Source: a bacterium
GTDB lineage: Bacteria > Lernaellota > Lernaellaia > JACKCT01
Assembly (NCBI GenBank): GCA_019912885.1
Contig: JAIOHV010000172.1
Span: forward strand, 1-44,938
Length of the DNA stretch: 44,938 bases
Direction of reading: 5' to 3'
The translations under genes and the position numbers were made by a program. Positions 44,801 through 44,938 of this stretch are shown one piece after another (position 1 is the first letter of the stretch; each line of letters starts with the position of its first letter). A model generated the notes under the pieces. It did not search any database. It saw only the letters and a list, made by a program, of their open reading frames with translations, and was not told the origin of the DNA.

Positions 44801-44938
44801 CGTCACCACGACCGTGTCCGCGCGCAGCAGATCCGCCTGGATGTCCAGGATGTATCCCTGCACCGTCTGGTTGTTCGTGGGCTGATTGATTTTCACGTAC
44901 GGCGACGGGATGGTCGTTGTCGTCGTGGTGGTCGTCGT
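41801..44938 (-). CDS. Large secreted Ig-like repeat protein with C-terminal BPI/TULIP-like domain, N-terminus beyond window
   Basis: At least 1,045 codons open to the window edge, so start and signal peptide lie outside. The visible N-terminus is nine Thr then IPSPY, a poly-Thr linker common in deltaproteobacterial surface proteins. Counting from the GTG at 44896, about six Ig-like/Big-type modules of 80-100 residues follow (about 1-550), e.g. GTHTLTVLAENVTGQTQASVIF and VDRNQIETGEVVNVTYAVIDENG. Residues about 560-1031 look different: MRLRINESGFLQLSQVVLPILQELV, amphipathic curved strands, a long acidic helix (SLEDLFEDTIEDIIEDLIED), a Pro-rich bridge (TPGIVPPHNAMGKYMPG), then ADDFLNQALNLLYRTGLI, IIVKLRPQFPPVLYVAPQG and LLSEFLGGIQLPTFEGYGIT. 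Length and order resemble mammalian BPI/LBP. Inferred: extracellular lipid binding. Confidence 0.8.
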   Translation of the reverse strand, partial: TTTTTTTTTIPSPYVKINQPTNNQTVQGYILDIQADLLRADTVVVTVDGDDVTAYLAVTPTQVYGTLAFDAGTHTLTVLAENVTGQTQASVIFKINMGEIEIIEPAPGSTYNIRDIGVVATYLNINPGTIHVLVDDGGGYDDWTGDLSIGGGFISGEFPYVDAGDYTLRIYGTHPNHVDPEVNPDGIVEAYSYFSIEIVPAHIDVSVDRNQIETGEVVNVTYAVIDENGNDVTGTTNVDWDVVPPTGAVVDEFAQTVLFTQPGQFKINISAIVGGEFVEGYAYVWVDAQAPGSVEIELSDYDVPAGQQISATATVYNEQGQETYGKVIWSAWPNYGVSITQGNPGYLTFTRAGEVAVRGTVEGSNVFDEKIVIVRAGDPWRIDLLIPDPVIPEGGYTHPAAVLRDQWGNIVTEVPAAFAVNPTFGVQLNTPAAGDITFNNQGIYDITATAAPPWNGLSDTDSVQVIDMTAPDIEIWTPDRGLWMNQGSTLFSGIVHGCDYINDVAYFSDSPATPRDLSGPPNACQFSHNHLLGTGLNVLQIEVVEGGSGNHAKASVSVMNGPKVPDGALVPNSMRLRINESGFLQLSQVVLPILQELVDQIPEMLYAMNPIFDEKVKLWGITLASARAEVRYASFGNPWFTLDVLPDLGIELDAWVDDIDLEFKVKGTILGIGYSISGDVGFDRVRMIADAFIYVDENDRFTVEIERIRMLLSGFNFDINNFPDSLEDLFEDTIEDIIEDLIEDVLSDAVPPLLEELLNQIPTSFTFDVGGISFAVEYAFDHITWDEDGGSFYMDMSMDTPDIVPGIPNHGGSLYTPGIVPPHNAMGKYMPGSANPYGIGVMLADDFLNQALNLLYRTGLISQDLDLGVDTSNALINLIFPGLDAAASGDIIVKLRPQFPPVLYVAPQGGSPTYIPVEIQMGELEVNMFVDTGADEVLFLQMAVGLILPADMGVKFPDNTIELFFGDPEMAIYVFAEPLINWDNNLFEDVAPLLADILIPLLSEFLGGIQLPTFEGYGITVLDQDIMGANNDFIGIFSDILFPTN

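Overview
The window is high-GC DNA, densely coded on both strands, from a Gram-negative bacterium. Supporting signs are SecDF-YajC, several lipoprotein signal peptides, an outer-membrane barrel protein and a Tat-type export signal. Cys-rich lipoproteins, poly-Thr linkers in secreted proteins, XrtA-type polysaccharide deacetylase, beta-oxidation genes and many short intergenic repeats suggest an uncultivated deltaproteobacterial-like lineage (Myxococcota, Lernaellota or similar). That placement is inference. No rRNA, tRNA, CRISPR, phage or transposase gene was seen.

Layout, left to right. 1-911: 3'-truncated family 2 glycosyltransferase (minus strand). 1123-7009: classic tgt-yajC-secD-secF-recJ run (minus), followed by an alpha/beta hydrolase. 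8233-10745: two tandem, translationally coupled membrane acyltransferase-like paralogs. 10972-15415: fatty-acid/butyrate-type beta-oxidation operon (thiolase, crotonase, two acyl-CoA dehydrogenases). 15622-19427: PA0069-type radical SAM protein diverging from a membrane hybrid histidine kinase with three PAS-like domains. 19424-22377: outer-membrane protein coupled to a Cys-rich lipoprotein. 22640-26236: small conserved protein, ceramidase-like exported hydrolase, FemAB-like acyltransferase, SRPBCC-like protein. 26240-27921: enolase-superfamily enzyme and YjbQ. 28066-29440: exported PIMT-like methyltransferase and an anchored unknown. 29548-32883: polysaccharide deacetylase diverging from a dTDP-sugar cluster (rmlA, rmlC, rmlB). 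33112-34611: exported redoxin and exported superoxide dismutase. 34711-36919: acyltransferase, catalytically degenerate aldo/keto reductase homolog, dual CDGSH protein. 36940-41674: lipoprotein DUF255/YyaL-type protein, SDR and aldehyde dehydrogenase. 41801-end: C-terminal >1,000 residues of a secreted multidomain protein.

The most striking item is that last gene. After a poly-Thr linker and about six Ig-like modules it ends in about 470 residues whose length, order of elements and local motifs resemble the eukaryotic two-barrel lipid-binding BPI/LBP/CETP (TULIP) fold. This is inferred by eye and needs profile or structure comparison.

A second theme is the intergenic DNA. At least eight kinds of short direct or palindromic repeat occupy the gaps, several recur in two places, and some abut or contain start codons (tgt, the gene at 28823, the aldehyde dehydrogenase) or sit just after stop codons (thiolase, radical SAM). 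A third theme is export of proteins that are usually cytoplasmic (PIMT, superoxide dismutase, DUF255), suggesting investment in envelope protein repair and oxidative defence.
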